This document shows positions 37,430-46,166 of a DNA stretch of 64,000 nucleotides, one piece after another (positions within the stretch are counted from its first letter, which is position 1; each line of letters opens with the position of its first letter). Made by a program: the position numbers and the translations under genes. Origin of the DNA: Spongiactinospora sp. TRM90649 (GTDB lineage Bacteria > Actinomycetota > Actinomycetes > Streptosporangiales > Streptosporangiaceae); assembly GCF_029382225.1 (NCBI RefSeq), contig NZ_JARLTC010000012.1, positions 186,001 to 250,000 on the forward strand. The letters are read 5' to 3'. Below the pieces are notes generated by a model. The model had not been told where the DNA came from, did not search any database, and worked only from the letters and a program-made list of their open reading frames with translations.

Positions 37430-37447
37430 ACGCACCTCGAAGTGCGT
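37430..37447. promoter_or_regulatory. Candidate HxlR operator
   Basis: ACGCAC-CTCGAA-GTGCGT is a 6-bp inverted repeat 27 bases before the HxlR start in the divergent SGNH/HxlR region. A second weaker repeat (ATGGA/TCCAT) lies nearby at about 37402-37421. Confidence 0.45.
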
Positions 37448-37474
37448 TGGCCACCTGACAGGAAGGAGCGGCCG

Positions 37475-37906
37475 ATGCCGACCACGATGACGGCGGCCCA
37501 GCGGCGGGCGGCGGCGAAGGCGGCCTACGACTCGTTCCTGGCCGAGTGCCCGAGCCGCCGCCTGCTCGACCGGATCTCCGACAAGTGGGTGACGCTGATC
37601 CTGGCCGCGCTCGGCAGCGAGGCCCCGGACGGCGAGCGCGCCGGCCGCTCGATGCGCTACTCCGAGCTGTCCCGCAGGCTGGCCGGGGTCAGCCAGAAGA
37701 TGCTCACCCAGACCCTGCGCTCCCTGGAGCGAGACGGGCTGATCACCCGCACCGTGACCCCGACGGTGCCGGTCACCGTCACCTACGAGCTGACCGGCCT
37801 CGGTCTCTCGCTGCACCATCTGATGCGCGGCGTAAAGGCGTGGGCCGAGGCGAACATGGACGAGATCCTGGCCAACCGCGCCGAGTACGACGCCCAGCCC
37901 GCCTGA
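37475..37906 (+). CDS. HxlR-family regulator
   Basis: 143 residues. Winged helix with the HxlR pattern [37 protein letters not shown] and [13 protein letters not shown]. HxlR proteins respond to reactive electrophiles or small molecules and usually regulate a divergent gene, here the SGNH hydrolase. It starts with a strong GGAAGGAG site. Confidence 0.93.
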   Translation: MPTTMTAAQRRAAAKAAYDSFLAECPSRRLLDRISDKWVTLILAALGSEAPDGERAGRSMRYSELSRRLAGVSQKMLTQTLRSLERDGLITRTVTPTVPVTVTYELTGLGLSLHHLMRGVKAWAEANMDEILANRAEYDAQPA

Positions 37907-37914
37907 GCGGGCGG

Positions 37915-38253
37915 TCAGCCCACGGGCCGGCGCGTGCGGGCCATGACCAGCCCGCCGAGAACGACGGCGATCGCCCCCAGCACCAGCGCGGCCCAGGCGC
38001 CCACGGTTCCGTAGCCGGTGCCGGGGCCGCCCTGGGCCACGGCCAGCACCCAGCCGCCGATGACGATGCCGAGCAGACCGGCCGTCACCGCCGTGACTCC
38101 CCCGCGACGGGCGGAACGGACCAGGGCCCACCCGCCGACGGCGACGCCGGCGAGTGCCACCAGCGCCGCCAGCGAGGCCCACAGGCGCCCGCTGGTGAGC
38201 GCGTAGGCGCCGACAGGCGCGGACGCGTCGGCGAGCAGGTGATTTACGGACAT
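37915..38253 (-). CDS. DUF6223-like membrane protein
   Basis: 112 residues with three membrane helices (about 22-40, 54-72 and 84-103). The pattern GRLWASLAALVALAG, IGGWVLAVAQGGPGTGYGTV and a basic C-terminus resemble the DUF6223 family; function unknown. ATG 38253 has AAAGGAG. Upstream sequence 38254-38465 has no gene. Confidence 0.75.
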   Translation of the reverse strand: MSVNHLLADASAPVGAYALTSGRLWASLAALVALAGVAVGGWALVRSARRGGVTAVTAGLLGIVIGGWVLAVAQGGPGTGYGTVGAWAALVLGAIAVVLGGLVMARTRRPVG

Positions 38254-38465
38254 GATGCGCTCCTTTGGTAACCGGGTTTGGTAACCGGGGGACGACAAGG
38301 TGTCATCCGATCCTTCCGCCGGAGCGCCCGCCGGTCGTCGCGCGGACGCAGGCATTTCGGGCACCGCGGACGCCGTAGGCGCGCAACGGCTACCGCGCGT
38401 GCGGTAGCCGGCCGTCATCCGGCGGCAGGAGTCGCACCGGCGCACATCCCGGCTATGGTGCGCGC

Positions 38466-39593
38466 ATGGACGCAGGACGGTTTCGGATCCGTGCCGGTGC
38501 CCTGGACTGGGTGATCGCCATAGGCGTGGCGGCGGCGCTGCTGGTCACCGGGCTGTCCGGGCAGCGTGAGCTCACCTCCCTTCACCTGCTCGGCTACGCG
38601 CTGCTGGCGGCCGGCGGGCTGGCGCTGACCATGCGCCGCCGGGCGCCGGTACCGGTCCTGGCGGTCACCGGCTTGTGTGCGGTGGGGTACCAGGCGGCCG
38701 GGTTCGACGTGCCCGCCGTCGCGTACCTGTTCGCGGTGTACGCGGCGGTGCGGGCGGGGCATCGTGCCGTCACGGTGGCGGTGAGCGTGGCCGTGCTGGC
38801 GGCTCTGCCCGCCGCGGCCCTGATGTCCGGCCTGCACGACACGGGCGAGGCGTTCGCGCAGGCCCGGGGTGTGCTGGAGCTGGCCTGGCTGGTCGCGGCG
38901 GGCGCGGCCGGGGAGGCGCTGCGGCAGGCCGAACGGCGGGCGGAGGAGGCCGAGCGCACCCGCGAGGAGACCGCGCGGCGCCGCGCGGACGAGGAACGGC
39001 TGCGCATCGCGCGGGAGCTGCACGACTCGCTTACCCACCAGATCTCGATCATCAAGGTGCAGGCCGAGGTCGCCGTGCACACCGCGCGCAAGAAGGGCGA
39101 GCCGGTGCCGCCCGCGCTGCTGGCCATCCAGGAGGCCGGGCGAGAGGCGACCCGCGACCTGCGCGCGACCTTGGAGGCGCTGCGCGACGACGACACCGCG
39201 CCGCCGCGCGGGCTCGACGACGTGCCCGCGCTGGTGGAACGGGCCCGCGCGACCGGCCTGGACGCGAGCCTGACCATCGGCGGGCAGCGGCAGGACGTAC
39301 CCGCGGCGGTCGACCGCACGGTCTACCGGATCGTCCAGGAGTCGCTCACCAACGTCGCCCGGCACGCCGCCGCCGCGACGGCGTCGGTGCGGATCGACTA
39401 CCGGCCGGGGGCGCTCGCCGTCCGCGTCGAGGACGACGGCACGGCCACGCCGGACTCCGCGCCGGTGCCCGGCGTCGGGCTGCTCGGGATGCGCGAGCGG
39501 GTCCTCGCGCTGGGCGGCGAACTGCGGGCGGAGCCACGGCTGGAGGGCGGCTTCAGCGTCCGGGCCGAGTTCCCCGTAGAGCGCGCGTCGTGA
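38466..39593 (+). CDS. Sensor histidine kinase (NarL-type, HisKA_3)
   Basis: 375 residues. Five or six N-terminal membrane helices (residues 10-145) form a compact sensor without an extracellular domain. A coiled coil rich in Glu/Arg leads to the HisKA_3 box with phospho-acceptor His186 (ARELHDSLTHQ). The HATPase_c domain has VEDDGTA and GLLGMRERVLALGG. It is translationally coupled (GTGA) to the response regulator. The signal is unknown. Confidence 0.95.
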   Translation: MDAGRFRIRAGALDWVIAIGVAAALLVTGLSGQRELTSLHLLGYALLAAGGLALTMRRRAPVPVLAVTGLCAVGYQAAGFDVPAVAYLFAVYAAVRAGHRAVTVAVSVAVLAALPAAALMSGLHDTGEAFAQARGVLELAWLVAAGAAGEALRQAERRAEEAERTREETARRRADEERLRIARELHDSLTHQISIIKVQAEVAVHTARKKGEPVPPALLAIQEAGREATRDLRATLEALRDDDTAPPRGLDDVPALVERARATGLDASLTIGGQRQDVPAAVDRTVYRIVQESLTNVARHAAAATASVRIDYRPGALAVRVEDDGTATPDSAPVPGVGLLGMRERVLALGGELRAEPRLEGGFSVRAEFPVERAS

Positions 39594-40255
39594 TCCGGGT
39601 GCTGCTGGTCGACGACCAGCCGTTGCTGCGCAGCGGCTTTCGCGCGCTGCTCGACCTGGAGGACGACATCGAGGTGGTGGGCGAGGCGGCCGACGGCGAG
39701 GAGGGCCTGGCACTGGTCAGGGAGCACCGGCCGGACGTGGCGATCATCGACATCCGGATGCCGCGCCTCGACGGCATCGAGGCCACCCGCCGTATCGCCG
39801 CCGACCCTGCCCTGAGCGGGGTGCACGTCGTCATCCTGACCAACTACGGCCTGGACGAGTACGTCCTGGACGCGCTGCGCGCGGGCGCGGCCGGGTTCCT
39901 GGTCAAGGACGTCGTGCCGGACGACTTCCTGTACGCCGTGCGCGTCGCGGCGCGGGGCGACGCGCTGCTCGCGCCGTCCATCACCCGCAGGCTGATCGAC
40001 CGGTTCGTCACCACCCACGCGCCCCGGCCGGACGGGGTCCGCCTGCTGGAACGGCTGACCAACCGCGAGCGCGAGGCCGTCACGCTGGTCGCCCGCGGCC
40101 TGTCCAACGACGAGATCGCCGCGCACATGGTGATCAGCTCCCTGACCGCCAAGACCCACGTCAACCGCGCCATGACCAAGCTGAGCACCCGCGACCGGGC
40201 CCAGCTCGTCGTGGTCGCCTACGAGTCGGGGCTCGTCTCCCCCCGGACCCCCTAG
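39590..40255 (+). CDS. NarL/LuxR-type response regulator
   Basis: 221 residues. Receiver domain with acidic pocket VDDQPLLRSG and phospho-acceptor Asp54 (AIIDIRMPRLDG), and LVKD for the conserved Lys. The C-terminal HTH is LTNREREAVTLVARGLSNDE with LTAKTHVNRAMTKL. The GTG overlaps the kinase stop. The 3' end overlaps the convergent HAD gene by 4 bases. Targets unknown. Confidence 0.95.
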   Translation: MIRVLLVDDQPLLRSGFRALLDLEDDIEVVGEAADGEEGLALVREHRPDVAIIDIRMPRLDGIEATRRIAADPALSGVHVVILTNYGLDEYVLDALRAGAAGFLVKDVVPDDFLYAVRVAARGDALLAPSITRRLIDRFVTTHAPRPDGVRLLERLTNREREAVTLVARGLSNDEIAAHMVISSLTAKTHVNRAMTKLSTRDRAQLVVVAYESGLVSPRTP

Positions 40256-40899
40256 CCGAGGTGGTCGAGGATCCCGGTCAGCCGGGTGATGAGGCGGGTG
40301 GCCCCGGTGAGCCGGTCGGCGGGGGTGAGGGCGGTATAGCCGATGACGGGCATCTTCGCGGCGTTCGCGGCGCGGACGCCGTTGGGACTGTCCTCGACGA
40401 CCAGGCAGTCACCCGGGTCGGCGCCGAACGAGGCGGCGGCGTGGAGGAAGAGGTCGGGCGCGGGTTTGCCGACGCCGCCGACGTCCTCGGCGCTGAAGAC
40501 CACGCCGGGCGGCAGCAGGGGGCGCAGGCCCGTCCGATCGAGGGTGAGGTCGATCCAGGCGTGGTCGGAGGAGGACGCCACGCAATAGGGGATGCCCCGC
40601 CGCCGCAGGTCGGTCAGCACGTCGGACGCGCCCTGCACGGCCTCCAGCCCCTGTTCGAAGGCGGCGAACACCCGCTCGTGGCAGCGCGCGGTGAAGTCGG
40701 CGGGAAGCGTGCCGCCGTACCGCTCGGCGACGACCGTGTGCACGGTACGGCCGGCGTTGCCCAGGAAGTACCGGTAGGAATCCTCCAGGGTGAAGGGGAA
40801 GCCCAGTTCGGTCAGGTACCCGGACAGCACGCGGTGCGCGGTGGGCTCGCTGTCCACGAGGACGCCGTCGTTGTCGAAGATGACCAGCCGGGGTGTCAT
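40252..40899 (-). CDS. HAD-superfamily phosphatase (beta-phosphoglucomutase-like)
   Basis: 215 residues. Motif I is IFDNDGVLVDSEPT, where the family usually has DFDGV; motif II CVASSSDHAW; motif IV VEDSPNGVRAA. Subclass I with helical cap, probably a sugar-phosphate phosphatase. Its ATG overlaps the upstream MFS gene stop by ATGA, so both are in one operon. Confidence 0.93.
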   Translation of the reverse strand: MTPRLVIFDNDGVLVDSEPTAHRVLSGYLTELGFPFTLEDSYRYFLGNAGRTVHTVVAERYGGTLPADFTARCHERVFAAFEQGLEAVQGASDVLTDLRRRGIPYCVASSSDHAWIDLTLDRTGLRPLLPPGVVFSAEDVGGVGKPAPDLFLHAAASFGADPGDCLVVEDSPNGVRAANAAKMPVIGYTALTPADRLTGATRLITRLTGILDHLG

Positions 40900-42080
40900 G
40901 GGTTCTCCGTTCGGGTGAGCGTCGAGACGAGGGCGATCACGAGGAACGCGGCGCCGAGCAGGCAGGTCGCGGTCCAGCCGCCGAGCGTGTAGGCCAGCGT
41001 TCCGGTGGCCGCGCCGCCGACGCCGCCGAGAGTGTAGATGGTCATGTAGACCGAGGCGAGGCGGGCGCGGGCGTCGTCGATCCCGTAGACGACGCTCAGG
41101 TTCAGCAGGTGGACGGCGTGCACGGCGGTGTCCATGGCGAGCAGCCCGACGAGGAGCCAGGCGATGTGGTGTCCCCCGGCCCACAGCGCCGCGAAGGAGG
41201 CGGCGCCGACGGCCAGTGCCGTCCTGGTGAGCCGGTCGGAGTCCGCCCAGTCGGCAGTATGGTCCGCGACGCGCCCGAGCGGGCGGGCGATGACCGCTCC
41301 GGCGGCCCCGGCCAGGGCGAGCAGCCCGATCTGGGCGGGGCCGTACTCGTAGGGAGGTTCGGCGAGCCGGAAGGCGACCGTCGACCAGAACACGGCGAAG
41401 GCGGCGAACGAGCAGGCCCCGATGAAGGAGCGCCGCCGCAGAACGCGCCGCGTGGCGGCCAGCCGGACGACGGCCCGCAACTGGGCCCGGTAAGGGAGGG
41501 CCAGGTCGGCCGGGGCGGGCGTCATGACGCGGGTGAGGACGACGGCCAGGAGCAGGGTGACGACCGCCGCGGCCGTGAACAGGGCCCTCCAGCCGATCCC
41601 CTGCGAGACCAGCCCCGCGACCGTACGGGACAGCAGAATGCCGGTGAGGCCGCCGGCGAGCATCGTCCCCATGGCCCGCCCGCGCTCGCCGGGCGCGGCC
41701 ACGGCGGCGGCGTAGGGAATCAGGGTGTTGACGACGGCGGCGCTGGTGAGCCCGATGACCGCTCCGGCCGCCAGGAGCGGGCCCGTGCCCCGGGCGGTGG
41801 CGGTCACGGCCAGCGCGGCGGCGTCGAGACAGAGCAGGACCACCACGAGGGACCGGCGGGGGACGATGTCGCCGAGGGGGACGACGAAGATCAGGGCGAC
41901 GGCGTAGCCGAGCTGGCCGGCGGCGACCAGATGGTCGGCGGCGTGCGGGCCCAGGGACCGGGACATCTCCGGCAGCAGGGGCTGGCAGTAGTAGAGGTTC
42001 GCGATCGTCAGCCCATAGACCGTCGCGAGCAGCCGGACGGTCTTACGGGAGACGGCCCGAGGAGGTCGAACCGTGGTCAC
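40896..42080 (-). CDS. MFS transporter
   Basis: 394 residues, twelve predicted helices. It starts RLLATVYGLTIANLYYCQPL, typical of YybF/YgaY-like drug or sugar-acid exporters, with RGRAMGTMLAGG in the loop between helices. The start is GTG 42080. It is divergent from the MocR regulator over a 48-base region with nested palindromes, and followed by a HAD phosphatase gene. Confidence 0.93.
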   Translation of the reverse strand: MTTVRPPRAVSRKTVRLLATVYGLTIANLYYCQPLLPEMSRSLGPHAADHLVAAGQLGYAVALIFVVPLGDIVPRRSLVVVLLCLDAAALAVTATARGTGPLLAAGAVIGLTSAAVVNTLIPYAAAVAAPGERGRAMGTMLAGGLTGILLSRTVAGLVSQGIGWRALFTAAAVVTLLLAVVLTRVMTPAPADLALPYRAQLRAVVRLAATRRVLRRRSFIGACSFAAFAVFWSTVAFRLAEPPYEYGPAQIGLLALAGAAGAVIARPLGRVADHTADWADSDRLTRTALAVGAASFAALWAGGHHIAWLLVGLLAMDTAVHAVHLLNLSVVYGIDDARARLASVYMTIYTLGGVGGAATGTLAYTLGGWTATCLLGAAFLVIALVSTLTRTENP

Positions 42081-42100
42081 CCGGACGACCCTAAGGAGGT

Positions 42101-42150
42101 GATTGGGCCGTTGGTAAGATCCAAATCCATGGTAGATGAGTGGCCCAATC
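42101..42150. promoter_or_regulatory. Nested palindromic operator of the MocR/MFS pair
   Basis: Outer perfect 9-bp arms GATTGGGCC (42101-42109) and GGCCCAATC (42142-42150) enclose TTGG-TAAGAT-CCAA (42111-42124). The right outer arm falls inside the first codons of the MocR gene (ATG 42129), so binding would affect both transcription and the leader. Confidence 0.65.
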
Positions 42151-43532
42151 CGGGACTGGACCTGCATCTGGAGCTGAACGTCACCGACGGGCTGCGAACC
42201 GGCCTGGAACGGGCGCTGCGGGAGGCGGTGCGATCGGGACGCCTGGCGACCGGCACCCGGCTGCCGGCGACCCGCAGGCTGGCGGGCGATCTGGGCCTGG
42301 CGCGGGGGACGGTGCGGGCGGCCTACGACCAGTTGATCGCCGAGGGCTACCTGGCCGCGCGGCAGGGGTCGGGCACCGTGGTGGCGCTGCCGCCACAGGT
42401 CGTCCCGTCGTCCTCGGCCACGCCGGCGGCGGCCGAGCGGCCACGGCACGACCTGCGCCCGGGGAGCGCGGACGCGTCGGCGTTCCCCGTGACGGCGTGG
42501 CTCGAATCGACGCGGCGGGCCCTGGGGTCGGCCCCGGCCGACGCCTTCGGCTACGGCGATCCGTGTGGCCGCCCGGAACTGCGGGCCGCGCTGGCGAAGT
42601 ACCTGGGGCGAGCCCGGGGCGTGTCCGCCGGGCCCGGCTCGATCATGATCACCAACGGGTACATGCACGGACTGACGCTGCTGGCCACGGTCATCGGCGG
42701 AACGTTCGCGCTGGAGGATCCGGGGGTCCCGACGCACCGCGAGGCGATCCGCCGTACCGGCGCGCAGGCGGTCCCACTGCCGGTCGACGACCTCGGCGCC
42801 CGCACCGACCTGCTCGGCGGCCTGGGCGCGGACGCGGTGGAGGTGACCCCGGCCCACCAGTATCCGACCGGCCGGACCCTCCACCCCGACCGGCGGCGCG
42901 CGCTGCTGGACTGGGCGCGCTCGTCCGGCGGCCTGATCATCGAGAACGACTACGACGCCGAGTTCCGCTACGACCGCAAGCCCGTCGGCGCGCTGCAGGG
43001 CGCCGACCCCGGCCACGTGGCCTATCTGGGCACGACGTCCAAGACGCTCGGCGCGGCGCTGCGGATCGGCTGGATGGTCCTGCCGTCCCGCCTGATCGCC
43101 CCGGTCGCCGAGGTCAGGCGGCACAGCGACCATCACACCGAGCATCTGGGCCAGCTCGCCCTGGCCGACCTGATCACCCGCCACGGCTACGACCGCCACA
43201 TCCGCGCGTCGCGCCAGCGGTACCTCCGCCGCCGGGACCAGCTCCGCCGGCGGCTCATCGGCCTTCCTGTGGAGCTGACCGGCATCGCGGCCGGTCTGCA
43301 CGCCCTCGCCCTGCTCCCTCCTGGCGGCCCCACCGAGGCGGACGTCCGGGCCGCCGCGCGGGCCCATGGACTCGCGCTCGGCTACCTGTCGGAACGCGGC
43401 GAACTGCCGGTCTCCCGGCAGGGGGTCATCATCGGCTACGGCCGTCCCGCGGACCACGCCTACCCCTCGGCCCTGACCGCCCTGGACGCGACCTTCGCCG
43501 CCTGCTTCGCGGGGTTCGGTCACCCCCGTTGA
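42129..43532 (+). CDS. MocR-family regulator (GntR HTH fused to aminotransferase fold)
   Basis: 467 residues. N-terminal winged helix (LREAVRSGRLATGTRLPATR, then LGLARGTVRAAYDQL), linker to about 110, then a fold-type I aminotransferase domain with PLP Lys305 (GTTSKTLGAALRIGW). MocR proteins sense PLP or amino compounds. No pyridoxal biosynthesis gene is nearby, so the likely target is the divergent MFS-HAD operon. No clear ribosome site; probably leaderless. Confidence 0.94.
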   Translation: MVDEWPNPGLDLHLELNVTDGLRTGLERALREAVRSGRLATGTRLPATRRLAGDLGLARGTVRAAYDQLIAEGYLAARQGSGTVVALPPQVVPSSSATPAAAERPRHDLRPGSADASAFPVTAWLESTRRALGSAPADAFGYGDPCGRPELRAALAKYLGRARGVSAGPGSIMITNGYMHGLTLLATVIGGTFALEDPGVPTHREAIRRTGAQAVPLPVDDLGARTDLLGGLGADAVEVTPAHQYPTGRTLHPDRRRALLDWARSSGGLIIENDYDAEFRYDRKPVGALQGADPGHVAYLGTTSKTLGAALRIGWMVLPSRLIAPVAEVRRHSDHHTEHLGQLALADLITRHGYDRHIRASRQRYLRRRDQLRRRLIGLPVELTGIAAGLHALALLPPGGPTEADVRAAARAHGLALGYLSERGELPVSRQGVIIGYGRPADHAYPSALTALDATFAACFAGFGHPR

Positions 43533-43547
43533 CTCGCGTCCCACAAG

Positions 43548-43568
43548 AACGTTATTTTCATTAACGTT
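43548..43568. promoter_or_regulatory. Perfect inverted repeat directly before the MarR start
   Basis: AACGTTA-N7-TAACGTT ends one base before ATG 43569. The 7-bp arms are perfect and the region is AT-rich against the background. Suits autoregulation by the MarR protein. Confidence 0.7.
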
Positions 43569-44057
43569 ATGGATTTTAACGAAATTCCGGACGGACCTCC
43601 CGAAGCGCTGTCCAAGTGGACCGGCTTCCTGCTGAACTGGGTCGCGGGCCACGCCCGGGAGGCGTACGAGCAGGTGGTGGCCCAGGTCGGACTGAAGCCG
43701 CAGCACCTCGGGGTGCTCACCCAGATCCAGCACGGGCCGATGATCCAGGCGCGGCTGAGCGACCGGTTGCGGGTGTTCAAGCCCGTAATGGTCACCCTGG
43801 TCAACGAGCTGGAGGAGCTGGGGCTGGTGGAGCGCCGCCCGCACGCCACCGACCGCCGTGCGCTGGAGGTGCACATCCTGCCCGCCGGACTGAACCGGAT
43901 CGAGGAGGTCGACCGGCTCAGCGAGGAGGCCTCGGCCCGGTTCTTCGGCCCGCTGACCGCCACCGAACAGCGGGACCTGCACGAACTGCTCGCCAAGCTC
44001 GCCCGGGAGGGCCCCGCCGGCGCCTGGCGTGTCCCGAACCGGCCCGATACCCCCTGA
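43569..44057 (+). CDS. MarR-family regulator
   Basis: 162 residues. Winged helix with LGVLTQIQHGPMIQARLSDR, then VNELEELGLVERRPHATDRR, the conserved wing of MarR proteins. There is no ribosome site: the ATG abuts a perfect operator, suggesting a leaderless mRNA. The carboxylesterase gene follows after 18 bases and should be co-transcribed and self-repressed. Confidence 0.93.
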   Translation: MDFNEIPDGPPEALSKWTGFLLNWVAGHAREAYEQVVAQVGLKPQHLGVLTQIQHGPMIQARLSDRLRVFKPVMVTLVNELEELGLVERRPHATDRRALEVHILPAGLNRIEEVDRLSEEASARFFGPLTATEQRDLHELLAKLAREGPAGAWRVPNRPDTP

Positions 44058-44075
44058 AAGCCCCAGAGGAAGCAC

Positions 44076-45515
44076 ATGCGCCACACGGTCAAGACCCGGA
44101 ACGGCCTGGTCGCGGGGTACGCCCGCGACGGCGTCGTCTCGTTCAAGGGCATCCCGTACGCCGCCGCGCCCGACGGCGAGCGGCGGTTCATGGCACCGGA
44201 GCCCGCGCCGTCCTGGGACGGCGTGCGCGAGGCCACCGCCTTCGGCGCCGCGCCGCCCCAACTACCGCCCGCGCCCGGAGTCCCCGCGATCTGGCGGCCG
44301 GGCGACGGGCCGGACTGCCTGACGGTGAACGTCTGGACGCCGTCCCCCGGCGCCGCGCGCCTGCCCGTGATGGTGTGGATCTACGGCGGCCGGTGGAGCC
44401 ACGGCGCGTCCTCGATGCCGCACTACGACGGCTCGGTGCTGGCCGGATCCGGCGTGGTCGTGGTGACCTTCAACCACCGCACCGGCTTCGAGGGGTTCGG
44501 TCACCTGCCCGGCGCGCCCGGCAACCGGGGGCTGCTCGACCAGCTCGCCGCGCTGGCCTGGGTCCGGGACGACATCGCCGCGTTCGGCGGCGACCCCGAC
44601 GCCGTCACCGTGTTCGGCCAGTCGGCAGGGGCGGCCTGCGCCGTCCTGCTGGCCGCCGCGCCGGCGGCCACCGGGCTGTTCCGGCGGTGCGTCGCGCAGA
44701 GCCTTCCCGCCGGGCACGTGACCGCGCACGACGCCGGACAGGTCACCGAACGCCTCGCGGCGGCCGTGGGCGCGGCCCCCACCCGGGACGGCCTGGCGGC
44801 GATCCCCCCACGGGCCCTCCTGGAGGTGCCGGACGCGCACCTCACCGGCGGGCGTCCCGGCGGCGCGTTCGGCCCCGTCATCGACGGCGACCTGGTCACC
44901 GCGCCTCCCGAGCACGCCCTCGCCGACGGGCGTGCCCGCGGCATCGACCTGCTCTGCGGCTTCACCCACGACGAATACCGGGGATTCCCGCCCACCGCCG
45001 CCACCCCGCCCCTGGAGGCCGTCGCCGGTCACTTCGGCCTCGCGCCCGGCGCCGCGCAGGCGTACCGCGAGGCGTACCCCGGGGACACCGAAGCCGACCT
45101 GTTCAGCACCTTCATGTCCGACGCGCTGATCCGGATGCCCACCACGTTCGCCGCCCTGGCGCACGCCCGAAGCGGCGGACGGACCTGGTTGTACGACTTC
45201 GCCTGGAAGGGGCAGATCGGCGCGGCCCACGGCATCGACCTCCCGTTCGTCTTCGGCCTGCCCGGCACCGGCTACGCCGCCCGCTTCCTCGGCACGCCGC
45301 CGCACGCCGGGTTCACCGCGTTGTCCCGGCGGATCCGCACCGCGTGGACGTCGTTCGCGGCGACCGGTGACCCCGGCTGGCCGGCGTTCACCGCCGGTCG
45401 GCCCACCACCCGCGTCTGGGACACGGAACCGGCCGACACGGCCTACCCGGTGCCGGACTCCCTCCGTATCTGGAGCGACGGCGCGGCGCGTCAGACGCCG
45501 AACCCCGGAGGGTAG
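44076..45515 (+). CDS. Type B carboxylesterase
   Basis: 479 residues without signal peptide. GIPYAAAPDGERRFMAPEP near the N-terminus, WIYGGRWSHGASS for the oxyanion hole, nucleophile Ser183 in VFGQSAGAA, and His in GAAHGIDLPFVFG. The usual HGG(A/G) motif is changed to YGGRW. It hydrolyses esters, perhaps of a xenobiotic sensed by the upstream MarR protein. AGAGGAAG precedes the ATG. Confidence 0.93.
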   Translation: MRHTVKTRNGLVAGYARDGVVSFKGIPYAAAPDGERRFMAPEPAPSWDGVREATAFGAAPPQLPPAPGVPAIWRPGDGPDCLTVNVWTPSPGAARLPVMVWIYGGRWSHGASSMPHYDGSVLAGSGVVVVTFNHRTGFEGFGHLPGAPGNRGLLDQLAALAWVRDDIAAFGGDPDAVTVFGQSAGAACAVLLAAAPAATGLFRRCVAQSLPAGHVTAHDAGQVTERLAAAVGAAPTRDGLAAIPPRALLEVPDAHLTGGRPGGAFGPVIDGDLVTAPPEHALADGRARGIDLLCGFTHDEYRGFPPTAATPPLEAVAGHFGLAPGAAQAYREAYPGDTEADLFSTFMSDALIRMPTTFAALAHARSGGRTWLYDFAWKGQIGAAHGIDLPFVFGLPGTGYAARFLGTPPHAGFTALSRRIRTAWTSFAATGDPGWPAFTAGRPTTRVWDTEPADTAYPVPDSLRIWSDGAARQTPNPGG

Positions 45516-45762
45516 GCGATGGTGCCGCTGGGAACGGGCCGGGTGCCGTCCAGCCTCAGGGCCATCATGGTCTCGTCGGGCACCTCGAAGGTTCCAGCGG
45601 ATCGCCGCGGACATCCCGGTGTTCCGCGTGGTAAAGGCGTCGTAGTCGCCGATCTACGTGACATTTGCGGGGAGCGGGTAGACTGGCCGACAGCGGTGAC
45701 TCGCCCCGTGTGCGGCTTGCACGCCTATGGCGACTCCTTTCACACCGTGGATCGGGCTGTAT
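45516..45762. other. Intergenic region with a possible minus-strand relic
   Basis: On the minus strand, 45491-45605 reads FEVPDETMMALRLDGTRPVP and then GTIAYPPGFGV to a TGA, looking like the tail of a real protein that lost its 5' part. I cannot name the family. The remaining sequence to 45762 shows no gene. Confidence 0.35.
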
Positions 45763-46089
45763 ATGACCGACCACTTGTCCGTGCGCGTCAGGCATCACGA
45801 CAGCGCGCGCAGCGTCCTTTACCTCGACGGTGAGCTCGACCTGGCCAGCGTCTCCCGGCTGTCATCCGCCGTGGACGCCGCCGTGGCCGGGCCGGGCCGT
45901 CACATCACCCTGGACGCACTCGGCGTCACGTTCTGTGACGCCGCCGGGCTGCGCGGCCTGCTGGTCGCCCAGCGCCGCCTCACCGAAGTCGGCCGCACGA
46001 TGGACGTCGCACACATCCACGGCGTCCTCGGCCGCATGCTCGACCTGACCGACCTGCGTCAGGCCTTCCAGATCGCCACGCCCGTCTGA
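45763..46089 (+). CDS. STAS-domain anti-sigma factor antagonist-like protein
   Basis: 108 residues. DHLSVRVRHHDSARSVLYLD opens the STAS fold and ITLDALGVTFCDAAGLRGLL forms the switch region. In classical antagonists the residue after Asp is a Ser phosphorylated by an anti-sigma kinase; here it is Ala60 (CDAAG). The start could also be the ATG at 45727, which would add 12 residues. No sigma or kinase gene is adjacent. Confidence 0.88.
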   Translation: MTDHLSVRVRHHDSARSVLYLDGELDLASVSRLSSAVDAAVAGPGRHITLDALGVTFCDAAGLRGLLVAQRRLTEVGRTMDVAHIHGVLGRMLDLTDLRQAFQIATPV

Positions 46090-46166
46090 GCCGTGGCACC
46101 CTCCGCGCGGCGGCACCGCGCCGTCGCCGTTCCCGCCCTACTCACCGCGCCTCCGCTGAGCGTTCG

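Noticed and set aside
40896-44261. An 1121-codon minus-strand open frame
   Set aside because: The MFS protein begins at GTG 42080; upstream residues are low-complexity and antisense to the MocR, MarR and carboxylesterase genes.
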